Shown in pieces: positions 32,681 to 42,046 of a stretch of 64,000 bases of DNA (position 1 is its first letter; every line of letters begins with the position of its first letter). Origin of the DNA: CAINVV01 sp964528535 (GTDB taxonomy: Bacteria; Bacteroidota; Bacteroidia; Bacteroidales; Prolixibacteraceae). The stretch spans positions 1 to 64,000 of the forward strand of contig CAZGSQ010000006.1 in NCBI GenBank assembly GCA_964528535.1, written 5' to 3'. The position numbers and the translations under genes are program-made. The notes beneath the pieces are model-generated. The model did no database searches, was not told the origin of the DNA, and worked only from the letters and a program-made list of their open reading frames with translations.

Positions 32681-33925
32681 ATGACAGAACGAGATATCAT
32701 TGGAATTTTTGGCTCCATGAATGCAGGGAAAAGCTCCCTGATGAATCTGATTTCGCAGCAGGAAAGCTCTATTGTGGATGCAACTCCCGGAACAACAGCA
32801 GATACCAGGGTGACGATGATCGAACTGCACGGTATCGGCCCCGTTAAATTAATGGATACTGCGGGTTACGATGAGTCGGATCGGCTTGGGGAGAAAAAGC
32901 GGAAAAAAGTTAGTGCTGCCCTGAAAGAATGCGATCTGGTTTTGCTGGTGATCGATCCATCCACCTCCTGTTTACCTACCGGGAAACTGCTTTTGGATGA
33001 ATCTCTCTCTGAAGGGAAGCAGCTGTTTCTGGTTTACAATCTTTTCCAGCCATCTGATGCATCTAAAATTGCCCGGATTGAGGAGGAAATACCTGAATTT
33101 AAGCGGCTTCCAAGGATAGCATTTTCGGCTTTACTGAATGAGAGCAGGGCTTCATTCATCTCTTTTTTGCTCGAAAATTACATTCCCAAAAATAATCCGA
33201 CTGAATTGCTGCCCTTCATCGAACCCAACGAATTTTATGTTTTAAATATTCCGATGGATGAAGAGACTCCTCCGGGCAGATACCTGCGTCCACAGGCGAT
33301 GGCCGAAGAGTACATCACCCGCCACTGGGCTTATCCGGTCTCCTATCGGATGAACCTGGGTCAGGCAAGAGGTAATGATCCTGTAGAAAAGTCTCGATGG
33401 GAAAAATTTCTCGGTAGTTTAAGCCAACGACCAAAAGTAATCATCACCGATTCACAGGCAATGGACATCATGAAGAGCTGGACTCCTGCGGATATCGAAC
33501 TTACAACCTTTTCCATCATGATGATCAACTACATGAGCAGGGGTAAACTGGCCAGTTTTGCCAGCGCTGTCCAAACAATGGATACAATTAAACCGGGTGA
33601 AACCATCTTAATTGCTGAAGCCTGCAATCATTCCAGAATCAAAGAGGACATTGGAATGGTTCAGATCCCGAACCTAATCCAAAATCGGTATCCCGGAGTG
33701 AATGTCAGACATGTCTTTGGTCGCGAATGGTTAGATGAGAAGGAGTTGGCCAGTGTCAGACTCGTCATCCATTGTGGTGGTTGCATGATTACTCCGCAAC
33801 GGATGTCGGCCAGACTTCGGGATCTCGAAAAGTATGGCATCCCTATTACCAATTATGGAGTTTTCCTCTCCTTTGTGCAAGGGAGGAATGTTCTGGAACA
33901 GGTCTTGCAACCGTGGAAAGCTTGA
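32681..33925 (+). CDS. hydF: [FeFe]-hydrogenase H-cluster maturation GTPase HydF
   Basis: HydF is the scaffold GTPase on which HydE and HydG build the diiron subcluster of [FeFe]-hydrogenase. The N-terminal GTPase domain has G1 GSMNAGKSS, TPGTT and DTAG motifs. The C-terminal domain carries the cluster-binding motif CxH-x46-HCxxC (from CNH to HCGGC), within the known range. The 414-residue length fits. No hydE, hydG or hydrogenase gene lies in the window, so the pathway must be completed elsewhere. Its presence indicates an anaerobic, H2-producing or H2-using cell. It is divergent from coaD. Confidence 0.94.
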   Translation: MTERDIIGIFGSMNAGKSSLMNLISQQESSIVDATPGTTADTRVTMIELHGIGPVKLMDTAGYDESDRLGEKKRKKVSAALKECDLVLLVIDPSTSCLPTGKLLLDESLSEGKQLFLVYNLFQPSDASKIARIEEEIPEFKRLPRIAFSALLNESRASFISFLLENYIPKNNPTELLPFIEPNEFYVLNIPMDEETPPGRYLRPQAMAEEYITRHWAYPVSYRMNLGQARGNDPVEKSRWEKFLGSLSQRPKVIITDSQAMDIMKSWTPADIELTTFSIMMINYMSRGKLASFASAVQTMDTIKPGETILIAEACNHSRIKEDIGMVQIPNLIQNRYPGVNVRHVFGREWLDEKELASVRLVIHCGGCMITPQRMSARLRDLEKYGIPITNYGVFLSFVQGRNVLEQVLQPWKA

Positions 33926-33998
33926 TTTTGGATTTTTGATTTGCACTTCCTGCCTTTCGTTGGGTGGTTCTAATAGCTCAAAGAGTCGAACAAAGAAA

Positions 33999-34061
33999 TT
34001 AACCACATGGGCACATGGCTCACAATCGTTTCTACGGTGTCCTATGTACCTATGTGGTTAA
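33999..34061. repeat. 63-base imperfect palindrome between hydF and the POT gene
   Basis: The outer arms are TTAACCACATGGGCACAT (33999-34016) and ATGTACCTATGTGGTTAA (34044-34061), pairing at 16 of 18 positions. The inner sequence also partly pairs. It sits between two convergent genes. It could be a bidirectional terminator hairpin, although there is no U tract, or a copy of a dispersed intergenic palindrome. Confidence 0.7.
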
Positions 34062-34135
34062 TATAATGATAATTGTCTGCAGTTTATTCTTTGAAAAAAC
34101 CTCTGGTTGAAGTGTTTCTAAAAGACAAACCTTAT

Positions 34136-35803
34136 TTAAGCATTACCAGTAGCGGTTTCAAGTCGTTTTAGAATGCTAAATATAAATGTTGCGGAAAGCA
34201 AACACATCACAACCAAAATTGTAAAGAATTGCCACAGTTCAATTTTGTCCCACAAGACTCCGATCAAACCGGCGGCCAGATTACCGAACGCGGTTGCCCC
34301 AAGCCATCCTCCCTGTGCCAGTCCTTTGTATTTTGGAGGTGCAACTTTAGAAACAAACGAAATTCCGATTGGACTCAGAAATAATTCTGCCACGGTTAAT
34401 ATTAGGTAAGTGTTAATTAACCAAAATGGGGAAACAAGATTTTCTGATACTCCACCGTTCAATTTGCCGGGTGAGGTGAGTCCCATGGATGCAGCAATGA
34501 GCAATCCAAATCCAATGGCGGTAAATAGCATACCTATCCCAATTTTCTTTGGTGCGGAAGGTTCTTTGCCTTTGTTGCGCAGCCATGTGAAAAATCCAAT
34601 GATAACTGGCGTTAAAAAGACAATAAAAATGGGGTTAAATTGTTGGAATTTCTGTGGGGTGATCGTGTAATCACCACTGAATGAATTTATCATATACCAG
34701 GCTAGTGCAATACTTGAGACGAAAACCAATACACCGATAGATTTTTGTTTGATCTCTTTTCCAACTACGAATAGGATAGAACCAATGATTGCGAAAAGGA
34801 TAGGTAACAATTGGCTAAGATCGAAGAGAACATAGGTACTTGGGTTGACATGGCCAAGCTGGGTGTAATCGCGGGCAAAAATGGTCATGGTAAACCCATT
34901 TTGATGAAAAGCCATCCAGAAGAAGATGACCACAAAGAATACCAAGCCTAAAGCAATAAGTCTTTCGCGGGTTTGTTGAGGTGTTAATACGATCATTTTG
35001 TTTTTAAGGTCAGCTGATCTTGATTTCTGTCTTTCTGTAACATCTGCTTGTTGATAATATCTTTTAAAGCCAATAAAAATTAGAAAAGATACTACCATAC
35101 TAGCTGCAGCAACTGCAAAACCTGCATTGTATGAACTGGATAGCGTTTCAATATAAGTTTTCGAAAATGTAGCAAGATCTGTGAAATTACTTCCCATTTG
35201 TCCCTTAGCTAACTGAGTTAGTTTGGTTACATCTTCAAGTTTACCATTGAGAAATTGATGTGCCAAATGAGGAATTGAGGAATCGTAGGTGAGCCCTTTG
35301 GCTTTAAGAACCCAGTTTCCAATGGCACCAGCAGCTGAAGGAGCGAAAAACGCACCTATATTTATTCCCATATAGAAAATATTGAAGGCATTGTCACGAT
35401 TTGCGCTATATTTTGGGTCATCGTACATGTTTCCAACGAGAGCCTGTAGGTTTCCTTTAAAGAATCCAGTTCCGAGCGAAATGACTGCCAAGGAAGAATA
35501 CACAACTGCTATTCCTAATCCAGGAACTGCCAGCAATGAATATCCAAAAAACATGATTACCAATCCAATGGTAATGGTTTTTCCATAACCCAACACATTG
35601 TCAGCAATGTATCCACCTAACAATGGAAGAAAGTAGATACCAAATAAAAAACTACCATATATTCCGCCTGCTTCCGCTGTCGAAAAACCAAATTTGGCTT
35701 GAAGATAAAGCACAAAAATGGCCAGCATGGTATAATAACCGAAACGCTCGCCCATGTTAGCAAAGAAGGCCACTACAAGACCTTTGGGATGTCCTTTAAG
35801 CAT
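34136..35803 (-). CDS. POT-family proton-coupled oligopeptide transporter
   Basis: An inner-membrane importer of di- and tripeptides (PTR2/POT family) with about 14 hydrophobic segments over 555 residues. The start is ATG at 35803 (MLKGHPKG); the longer frame adds an implausible N-terminus. The helix-1 motif reads NMGERFGYYTM, where the classical motif ExxERFxYY has Glu at the first position; here it is Asn. The second motif, FFKGNLQALVGNMY, corresponds to the conserved FxxGxGxKP-like region of the family. It fits with the peptidase pepD a few kb away. It is divergent from nnr. Confidence 0.87.
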   Translation of the reverse strand: MLKGHPKGLVVAFFANMGERFGYYTMLAIFVLYLQAKFGFSTAEAGGIYGSFLFGIYFLPLLGGYIADNVLGYGKTITIGLVIMFFGYSLLAVPGLGIAVVYSSLAVISLGTGFFKGNLQALVGNMYDDPKYSANRDNAFNIFYMGINIGAFFAPSAAGAIGNWVLKAKGLTYDSSIPHLAHQFLNGKLEDVTKLTQLAKGQMGSNFTDLATFSKTYIETLSSSYNAGFAVAAASMVVSFLIFIGFKRYYQQADVTERQKSRSADLKNKMIVLTPQQTRERLIALGLVFFVVIFFWMAFHQNGFTMTIFARDYTQLGHVNPSTYVLFDLSQLLPILFAIIGSILFVVGKEIKQKSIGVLVFVSSIALAWYMINSFSGDYTITPQKFQQFNPIFIVFLTPVIIGFFTWLRNKGKEPSAPKKIGIGMLFTAIGFGLLIAASMGLTSPGKLNGGVSENLVSPFWLINTYLILTVAELFLSPIGISFVSKVAPPKYKGLAQGGWLGATAFGNLAAGLIGVLWDKIELWQFFTILVVMCLLSATFIFSILKRLETATGNA

Positions 35804-35833
35804 AAGTTTTAAGTTTGAAATTGTTTGCAAAGG

Positions 35834-35841
35834 CAAATATA
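35834..35841 (-). promoter_or_regulatory. Putative -7 box for the POT transporter
   Basis: The minus strand reads TATATTTG, a TAnnTTTG match 31 bases before the ATG at 35803. It also supports that start over the longer frame, which would begin upstream of the box. Confidence 0.45.
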
Positions 35842-35929
35842 AGAAAAAGTGACCAAAGTGACTTTTCAATGGAAACATCATATTCAACTTTTTCAGCTAA
35901 CTTTGGAAGAGGCAAAAATGTACCTTACC

Positions 35930-37438
35930 ATGAAGATTTTTTCAAAAGAGCAGATAGCGTATGTCGACAGGCAAACCAGAGCAGAGGAGGCTGTTTCGGA
36001 GATAGATCTGATGGAACGTGCATCAAAAGCTTTGGTTGAATGGTTTGTTGCAAGTTTTCAGGATACCATAAGAATAGCCGTGTATGCGGGCCCTGGCAAC
36101 AATGGTGGAGATGCCCTTGCTGTGGCCCGGCTTTTGGCAGAACTTGGCTATTCTGTTGTGGTTTTTCTGCCGGATTTTGCTCAGCGTCGTTCTGAAGCCG
36201 CTCTGATAAACCTCAAAAAATTGCAGGAAAATGGTGCGGTGCCGGTGTTTGAGCTCAATTTTGGCTCTGGTAACCCTGATTTGTCGGGTTTTGACTTACT
36301 TATCGACGGGTTATATGGCTCAGGTCTGAACCGGCCCTTGCAAGGGTTCGCCGATCAAGTGATCAATTGTATCAACCTTTCCGGTATTAGGATTGTTGCC
36401 ATAGACCTGCCTTCAGGATTGCTATGCGATGAAAATAGTTTCAATGATGGAGCCATTGTAAAGGCGTCTCATACCTTGACCCTTGAATTTCCAAAGCAAT
36501 GCCTCTTCTTCAGTGAGAACGAGCAATATACTGGGAAATGGGAAATCATACACTTTGGTCTAAGTGAGAAGGTTGTCAAGGAGCTTCATACAAATATGTT
36601 TTTTTCGGAGCAGTCCGAAATCTCATCCATTCTGCGTAGAAGAAAAAAATTCTCTCACAAGGGCGGTTACGGACACGGTTTGTTACTTGCAGGAAGTCAG
36701 GGCAAATTCGGTGCTGCCCAGTTGGCTGCAAGAGGCGCTTTGCGGGCAGGGCTGGGGTTGCTGACGACACACCTTCCTGAAGCTGGTGCCCTCATGTTGC
36801 AAATAGCTGTTCCGGAATCCATGTCGAGCATCGATGCGGACAAGTCGTGTATCACAGAACTTCCCGCCTTATCCAAATATACGGCCATCGGCGCCGGACC
36901 TGGAATGGGTACTTTATTATCTGCGCAAAATGTTGTAAAGCAGTTGATTGAACAAGTTTCTGTTCCTTTGGTACTCGATGCTGATGCGCTAAACATCTTG
37001 TCACTTCATCCAGCCTGGCTTAAGCTACTTCGTCCAGATACCATTTTGACACCACATCCTGTTGAATTTGACCGCATGTCTGGGCTCATTGTGAAGAACG
37101 ATGAGGAGCGTTTGGGGATTGCATTGGTATTTGCGCACAGTTATGGAGTGGTCCTGGTACTGAAGGGAGCCTTTACGCGAATCATTTTTCCAGATGGAAA
37201 AGTATATTTTAATTCGACCGGAAATCCCGGAATGGCGACAGGTGGGAGTGGTGACGTTTTAACAGGAATCCTATTGGGGCTGCTTTGCCAGGGTTATTCC
37301 GTTAAAGAAGCGGCCCTGTTAGGCGTTTTTCTGCACGGAAGATCGGCCGATTTAAGGGTTCAGTCCACTTGTATGGAGTCGCTGACAGCAAGTGATATTG
37401 CCGATTATTTGGGCGATGCATTTGCTTCAATAAAATGA
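35930..37438 (+). CDS. nnr: Bifunctional NAD(P)H-hydrate epimerase/dehydratase
   Basis: The product repairs damaged NAD(P)H: the N-terminal YjeF domain epimerises NAD(P)HX and the C-terminal domain dehydrates it with ADP. The epimerase half has MKIFSKEQI, the nucleotide loop GPGNNGGDALAVARLL and DGLYGSGLNRPL. The kinase-like half begins near residue 225, with HKGGYGHGLLLAGS, TPHPVEF and the GSGDVLTGIL motif. The start ATG at 35930 is preferred; frames from 35849 or 35918 extend it without family support. The 502-residue length is that of the usual fusion. It is probably monocistronic. Confidence 0.93.
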   Translation: MKIFSKEQIAYVDRQTRAEEAVSEIDLMERASKALVEWFVASFQDTIRIAVYAGPGNNGGDALAVARLLAELGYSVVVFLPDFAQRRSEAALINLKKLQENGAVPVFELNFGSGNPDLSGFDLLIDGLYGSGLNRPLQGFADQVINCINLSGIRIVAIDLPSGLLCDENSFNDGAIVKASHTLTLEFPKQCLFFSENEQYTGKWEIIHFGLSEKVVKELHTNMFFSEQSEISSILRRRKKFSHKGGYGHGLLLAGSQGKFGAAQLAARGALRAGLGLLTTHLPEAGALMLQIAVPESMSSIDADKSCITELPALSKYTAIGAGPGMGTLLSAQNVVKQLIEQVSVPLVLDADALNILSLHPAWLKLLRPDTILTPHPVEFDRMSGLIVKNDEERLGIALVFAHSYGVVLVLKGAFTRIIFPDGKVYFNSTGNPGMATGGSGDVLTGILLGLLCQGYSVKEAALLGVFLHGRSADLRVQSTCMESLTASDIADYLGDAFASIK

Positions 37439-37514
37439 GTGCGAACTTTGAGATGACAAAAAAAACAGGCAAATTTGGAGTGTAATATTTGAATTATTTA
37501 TCAAAGAAGAAGAT

Positions 37515-38618
37515 ATGAGAGAACTAGCGATTTTATTGTTGTTGGTTGGGTTGGCAGCCTCGAATTTGAGTTTGATGGCAAAGGATGATAAAAAGAAGCC
37601 TGCCAATGAGTTGGCTGCAGTTGCCGGCGGAGTAGTGTATGCACTGCCTCGAACGGGGATTCACATTTTTGTAGAGGTTGAACAACAGAGGCTGATTCAT
37701 GGACCTTACAACGCATTTGCACTAAAATACCTTGGAATCAACAATGCACCAAAGGTTGATGAGGAAAATTGGACGATCACCAACGTGAGAATGGAATCTT
37801 TTGGGGAACCCGATCCGAATGCAGTTTACAGGGCAAACGGCAACATTGCCACGTTGCTTAGTCTGTCTGAAGATGGGGTATTGTTAGGTGTCAATAGTGA
37901 AGTTAAACATGAAGCAGGGAAAGTGATCACCAATTTTTTTAGTACCAGGCAGTCCACACAGGAGGATGCATGGACGGATCTTTCAATGCATTCATTTCTC
38001 AGTGAAAAGGATAGCACCAAGCGGGCAGGTAATAATTTCAAATCTTTCGAGGAGAAAGCTGCCGAAGCCGCTTCCGATATTGTCAAACTTAGGAAAAGGA
38101 AAGCATTGACACTCGGTGCAAAATATGACAAACTTCCACCTGACGGGGAAGCATACAAAGTGATGGTTGCAGAATTGGACAGGATTATTGCCGATTATGT
38201 CGCACTCTTCAACGGCAAGACACTGCATAAAAATTTTCAAATGGTCTTCGATGTGGTTCCTGACGGCAAAAGTAACAAAGGTATTGTTGCTTTCAGGTTT
38301 TCACCCACCAACGGCATCTTGCCTGAAAGTAATGTTTCAGGAAAACCAATCATGCTTGAAATTGAACCGGGCAGTGAATTGAGGCAAAAGGCTGAGGTGA
38401 CAGGTGTGAAAGAGGTTACCACCAAAGGTATCTATTACCGGATCCCTGTTGTGGTTCAGGCCAGGTTGCTGAATGGCAGTGAAATATTGGCTCAGGCACG
38501 AATTACCATGGCGCAATATGGCGTAACGACTACATTGCCTGACGGATTACTGAATGGTGAGTACTCTATCGAATTTCATCCTGTTTCAGGTGCAGTTAAA
38601 ATCATAGGAACCAATTAA
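37515..38618 (+). CDS. DUF4831-family secreted protein
   Basis: A 367-residue exported protein of the DUF4831 type, found in Bacteroidota, function unknown. The signal peptide is ELAILLLLVGLAASNLSLMA. The N-terminal part has the family pattern YALPRTGIHIFVEVEQQRLIHGPYNAFALKY, here split by ordinary variation. The middle contains a helical KxE-rich stretch and the C-terminus is beta-rich. It is probably periplasmic. It follows nnr by 76 bases and is followed by the longest heptamer repeat array in the window. Confidence 0.78.
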   Translation: MRELAILLLLVGLAASNLSLMAKDDKKKPANELAAVAGGVVYALPRTGIHIFVEVEQQRLIHGPYNAFALKYLGINNAPKVDEENWTITNVRMESFGEPDPNAVYRANGNIATLLSLSEDGVLLGVNSEVKHEAGKVITNFFSTRQSTQEDAWTDLSMHSFLSEKDSTKRAGNNFKSFEEKAAEAASDIVKLRKRKALTLGAKYDKLPPDGEAYKVMVAELDRIIADYVALFNGKTLHKNFQMVFDVVPDGKSNKGIVAFRFSPTNGILPESNVSGKPIMLEIEPGSELRQKAEVTGVKEVTTKGIYYRIPVVVQARLLNGSEILAQARITMAQYGVTTTLPDGLLNGEYSIEFHPVSGAVKIIGTN

Positions 38619-38669
38619 AAATAGACATCTTTAGTCTTTTCCCAGAGCTGTAAGAACTTATATTTCCCA

Positions 38670-38781
38670 TCTCAAATCTCAAATCTCATAACTCATAACT
38701 CATAACTCATATCTCATAACTCATATCTCATATCTCATATCTCATAACTCATATCTCATATCTCATATCTCATATCTCAAA
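38670..38781 (+). repeat. Heptanucleotide tandem repeat (A/T)CTCATA, 16 units
   Basis: Exactly 112 bases, 16 perfect-length 7-base units: ten TCTCATA/TCTCAAA-type and six ACTCATA-type variants mixed without a higher period. It is the same unit, reverse complemented, as at 1885-1912. Here it starts 52 bases after the DUF4831 stop and ends 51 bases before an MFS gene, and it reads in the opposite sense relative to the upstream gene. Confidence 0.95.
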
Positions 38782-38832
38782 TAGTTATCTTGCAAAACAA
38801 AATCAATAGTAGTAATTTTTAATCTATAATTT

Positions 38833-40398
38833 ATGACTGGAGCTCAAGTGAAGACTTTGCGTGATTCAACCGCAATGCGTTGGTTTGTACTCATCCTGAT
38901 TTCAGGATTGACCTTTTCTACCTACTGGTTTCAGGACTTTATGTCCGGGCTGAAAGGGATTATGGAATCTGAGATGGGATTCTCAAGTGAGGAGTTTGGA
39001 CGGATTATAGGACTCACCACCATTGCCAATATGTTTGGGATGATACTCGTTGGAGGTGTAATTCTTGATAAGTGGGGCATCCGCCTTACCGGTTATGCTT
39101 TTGGTATTCTTGCTACCATAGGCGCTGGTACGACCGCTCTGGCTGCCTCCGGCTTTTTTGGTCACGACAAGGGAACCATTCTTACCATGATGATTGTCGG
39201 AAGAATCATGTTTGGATCCGGTTTGGAAATTCTTTGTGTTTTGGCAACCAGAACCATTGTCAAGTGGTTCAAAGGCTTTGAAATGGCTCTGGCCATGGCC
39301 ATCAACATTGGATTTGGCCGGTTAGGAACCGCTCTTGGGATGGCTTCATCTCTCGACATCGGAGGAGGACATTTTTCTCCGGCAGTCACTTTCGCTGCCA
39401 CTTTGATTGCCTTGTCATTTCTGATGTTTGTCATTTATACAGTCTTTGATGTTAAGATTGACAAGCAGCAAAAGGATGCCATCGTGCCCGGTACGGAAGT
39501 TGCTGATGAGGAATTTAAATTTGCCGACTTTGTCAAACTTATTACCGACAAATCATTTATCTACATCACACTTCTCTGTGTAACCTTTTATGCTGCAGTG
39601 TTTCCGTTTATTCAGTATGCACCGGATATGCTCATCAATAAGTTTGGATTTACGGCCAAATTGCCGGCTTCTGGCTCTGTTATGATTTTTGGAAGTGAGG
39701 CGCTTGGCATCGTAGCAGTTTACCTGGTGCTCTTCGTTTTTGCCCTTGCATTCTCAATTGTTCCCTCCCGGATCAGCAATCTTACCTACCGAAGAATATT
39801 TACCTTCTCACTTGTAGCTGTCTTTGGGGTCATTGTCTTCAATTTCTGGGGTATTCTTCAGGTTTGGCTCCACAATGGTTCAAAAACAGCTTCGTTGATT
39901 CCGCTAGGCACCATTATCTTTACCCCGATCTTCGGTAACTTTGTTGACAGGAAAGGGAAAGCGGCCTCTCTTATGATGCTTGGATCCTGTTTGCTGATCT
40001 TTGCGCACCTTTCGCTCTCTTTGTCAAGCAGTGTCACACTTGGTTATCTGGCCCTTGTTAGTTTGGGGATTGCATTTGCGCTTGTACCTGCAGCCATGTG
40101 GCCTTCTGTTGCAAAAATTGTTCCTGAGAACCGGCTGGGAACCGCCTATGCAACCATGTTCACGGTTCAGAATTGGGGACTTGGAGCCTTTTTCTGGGGA
40201 ATTGGAGCGATGTTGGATTTTGTCAACCATGACAACCTGGCAGCCATCAGGGAGGGAAAGATGACCTATAATTACACCATTCCGATCATGATGTTGGTTG
40301 TTTGCGGTGTTATTTCTATTTTCCTGGCTGCATTGCTTAAGAAAGCAGACAGAAAACAAGCTTATGGTCTGGAATTTCCATCGAGTGCGAAAAAATGA
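38833..40398 (+). CDS. MFS transporter
   Basis: A 521-residue inner-membrane protein of the major facilitator superfamily, with about 12 hydrophobic segments. The loop between helices 2 and 3 has GGVILDKWGIRLTG, close to the MFS motif A (GxLaDrxGrr). A second motif-A-like loop, GNFVDRKGKAAS, occurs in the C-terminal half. The substrate is not evident. It sits 45 bases before pepD on the same strand, so uptake of a peptide-related compound is possible but unproven. Confidence 0.82.
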   Translation: MTGAQVKTLRDSTAMRWFVLILISGLTFSTYWFQDFMSGLKGIMESEMGFSSEEFGRIIGLTTIANMFGMILVGGVILDKWGIRLTGYAFGILATIGAGTTALAASGFFGHDKGTILTMMIVGRIMFGSGLEILCVLATRTIVKWFKGFEMALAMAINIGFGRLGTALGMASSLDIGGGHFSPAVTFAATLIALSFLMFVIYTVFDVKIDKQQKDAIVPGTEVADEEFKFADFVKLITDKSFIYITLLCVTFYAAVFPFIQYAPDMLINKFGFTAKLPASGSVMIFGSEALGIVAVYLVLFVFALAFSIVPSRISNLTYRRIFTFSLVAVFGVIVFNFWGILQVWLHNGSKTASLIPLGTIIFTPIFGNFVDRKGKAASLMMLGSCLLIFAHLSLSLSSSVTLGYLALVSLGIAFALVPAAMWPSVAKIVPENRLGTAYATMFTVQNWGLGAFFWGIGAMLDFVNHDNLAAIREGKMTYNYTIPIMMLVVCGVISIFLAALLKKADRKQAYGLEFPSSAKK

Positions 40399-40443
40399 TA
40401 CAATCTTCAAAATAAATTTTTTAAAATCTTAAAATAGATATCC

Positions 40444-41904
40444 ATGGCAAATGAAATAGTTAATCTGGAACCGAAGGAGGTATGGGAAAATTTTTACGCA
40501 CTTACCCAGGTTCCCCGACCCTCGAAACATGAGGAGTTGATCCAGAATTTTATGGTAAAATTTGGTAAATCACTTGGATTGGAAACCGCAAAAGATGCAG
40601 TTGGAAATGTTATGATTCGTAAACCCGCCACGCCAGGAATGGAAAACCGCCAAGGCATTGTGATGCAAGGGCATCTTGACATGGTACCTCAGAAAAATAG
40701 TGATACGAAACATGATTTCGAAAAGGATCCGATAGATGCCTGGATCGATGGCGAATGGGTAAAAGCCAGGGGTACTACCCTCGGGGCAGATAATGGGATG
40801 GGTGTTGCCGCTGCAATGGCTGTCTTGGCCTCAAAAACGCTGGTGCATGGTCCGGTTGAGGCGCTATTTACAAGCGACGAGGAGACTGGTATGACTGGTG
40901 CTTTTGGTCTGCAGGGTGGTTGGTTGAAGGGAGATATTCTGTTGAATATGGATTCAGAGGATGAAGGCGAGTTGTATGTTGGTTGCGCCGGGGGTGTCAA
41001 TGGGAACATTGAATTCGAGTACGATGAAATGATTGTACCCAAGGGATACAGTACTTATAAATTGATTGTTAAGGGTTTGAAAGGTGGACATTCTGGTTTG
41101 GATATCAATTTGGGTCGTGGCAACGCCAACAAATTAATGGTTCGTTTTCTAAAGTATGCGACACGAGAGATGGACGTTCGCCTGGCCGAAATCAATGGCG
41201 GCGGCATGCGCAATGCCATTCCACGCGAAGCCTATGCGGTAGTTGTTGTACCAAATGAAGCTGTTTCAGACTTCTTGCCCGCAGTTTCACAGTACGAATC
41301 GGTTTATAAAGCCGAGCTTAGCAGGACAGAACCCAATTTGAGCTTTACTGTCGAGGAGGCTCCCAAACCCAAGTCCCTCATTGATGAGCGAGTTCAGGAT
41401 GATTTGATAGATGCTGTTTATGCATGTCCAAACGGAGCAATTCGTCTGAGTGACAGCATGCCTGGATTGGTTGAGACTTCTACCAATCTGGCTACCGTGA
41501 AATCTGAAAATGGAGTAATCTCAGTGAAATGTCTCTTGCGTAGTTCTGTAGATTCAGCAAAAGATGATCTTTGTGAACAGGTGGAGAGCGTTTTTTCACT
41601 TGCAGGAGGAATGGTCCGTTTTGATGGAGCCTATCCAGGATGGAAACCAAACATGGAATCTGCAATTTTGAAGCAGATGAAGCAGATATATGAAAATAAA
41701 TTTGGAAGAGTTCCTGAAGTGAAGGCAATTCATGCAGGACTGGAATGTGGAATTTTGGGCGCCAATTATCCGCACTGGGACATGATCTCATTCGGGCCAA
41801 CCATGCGTTTCCCTCACTCGCCTGATGAGAAGGTAAGTATTCCCACTGTTCAGAAATTCTGGGATTTTTTGGTCGAAACGCTTAAGAATGCTCCTCTAAA
41901 ATAG
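40444..41904 (+). CDS. pepD: Aminoacyl-histidine dipeptidase (peptidase D)
   Basis: A cytoplasmic M20-family dizinc dipeptidase that cleaves Xaa-His and other dipeptides. The 486-residue length matches PepD. Metal and catalytic motifs appear in order: QGHLDMVP, GADNGMG, TSDEETGMTGA, LNMDSEDEGELYVGCAGG and the C-terminal HAGLECGIL, with a lid domain in the middle. It follows an MFS transporter, and a POT peptide importer lies about 5 kb upstream, so imported peptides could feed it. A strong terminator follows. Confidence 0.93.
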   Translation: MANEIVNLEPKEVWENFYALTQVPRPSKHEELIQNFMVKFGKSLGLETAKDAVGNVMIRKPATPGMENRQGIVMQGHLDMVPQKNSDTKHDFEKDPIDAWIDGEWVKARGTTLGADNGMGVAAAMAVLASKTLVHGPVEALFTSDEETGMTGAFGLQGGWLKGDILLNMDSEDEGELYVGCAGGVNGNIEFEYDEMIVPKGYSTYKLIVKGLKGGHSGLDINLGRGNANKLMVRFLKYATREMDVRLAEINGGGMRNAIPREAYAVVVVPNEAVSDFLPAVSQYESVYKAELSRTEPNLSFTVEEAPKPKSLIDERVQDDLIDAVYACPNGAIRLSDSMPGLVETSTNLATVKSENGVISVKCLLRSSVDSAKDDLCEQVESVFSLAGGMVRFDGAYPGWKPNMESAILKQMKQIYENKFGRVPEVKAIHAGLECGILGANYPHWDMISFGPTMRFPHSPDEKVSIPTVQKFWDFLVETLKNAPLK

Positions 41905-41925
41905 ATTTTTGATCTTCTGATATTG

Positions 41926-41964
41926 AAATCCCGGTTCGGCAAGATGCCAAACCGGGATTTTTTT
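41926..41964 (+). terminator. Rho-independent terminator of pepD
   Basis: An 11-bp perfect stem AAATCCCGGTT/AACCGGGATTT (41926-41936 with 41950-41960), extended inward by GGCA/TGCC, followed by a run of seven T. Confidence 0.93.
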
Positions 41965-42046
41965 CGGATTTAAAGATTAATTTTGGAGAAAGAATCTATT
42001 TTTTGACAATACATCTGTGGTGAATGGGTTTTTTAATACAAAAAAA

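Noticed and set aside
35804..35887. N-terminal extension of the POT transporter
   Set aside because: It contains the predicted -7 box and has no family support; homology starts at MLKGHPKG (35803).
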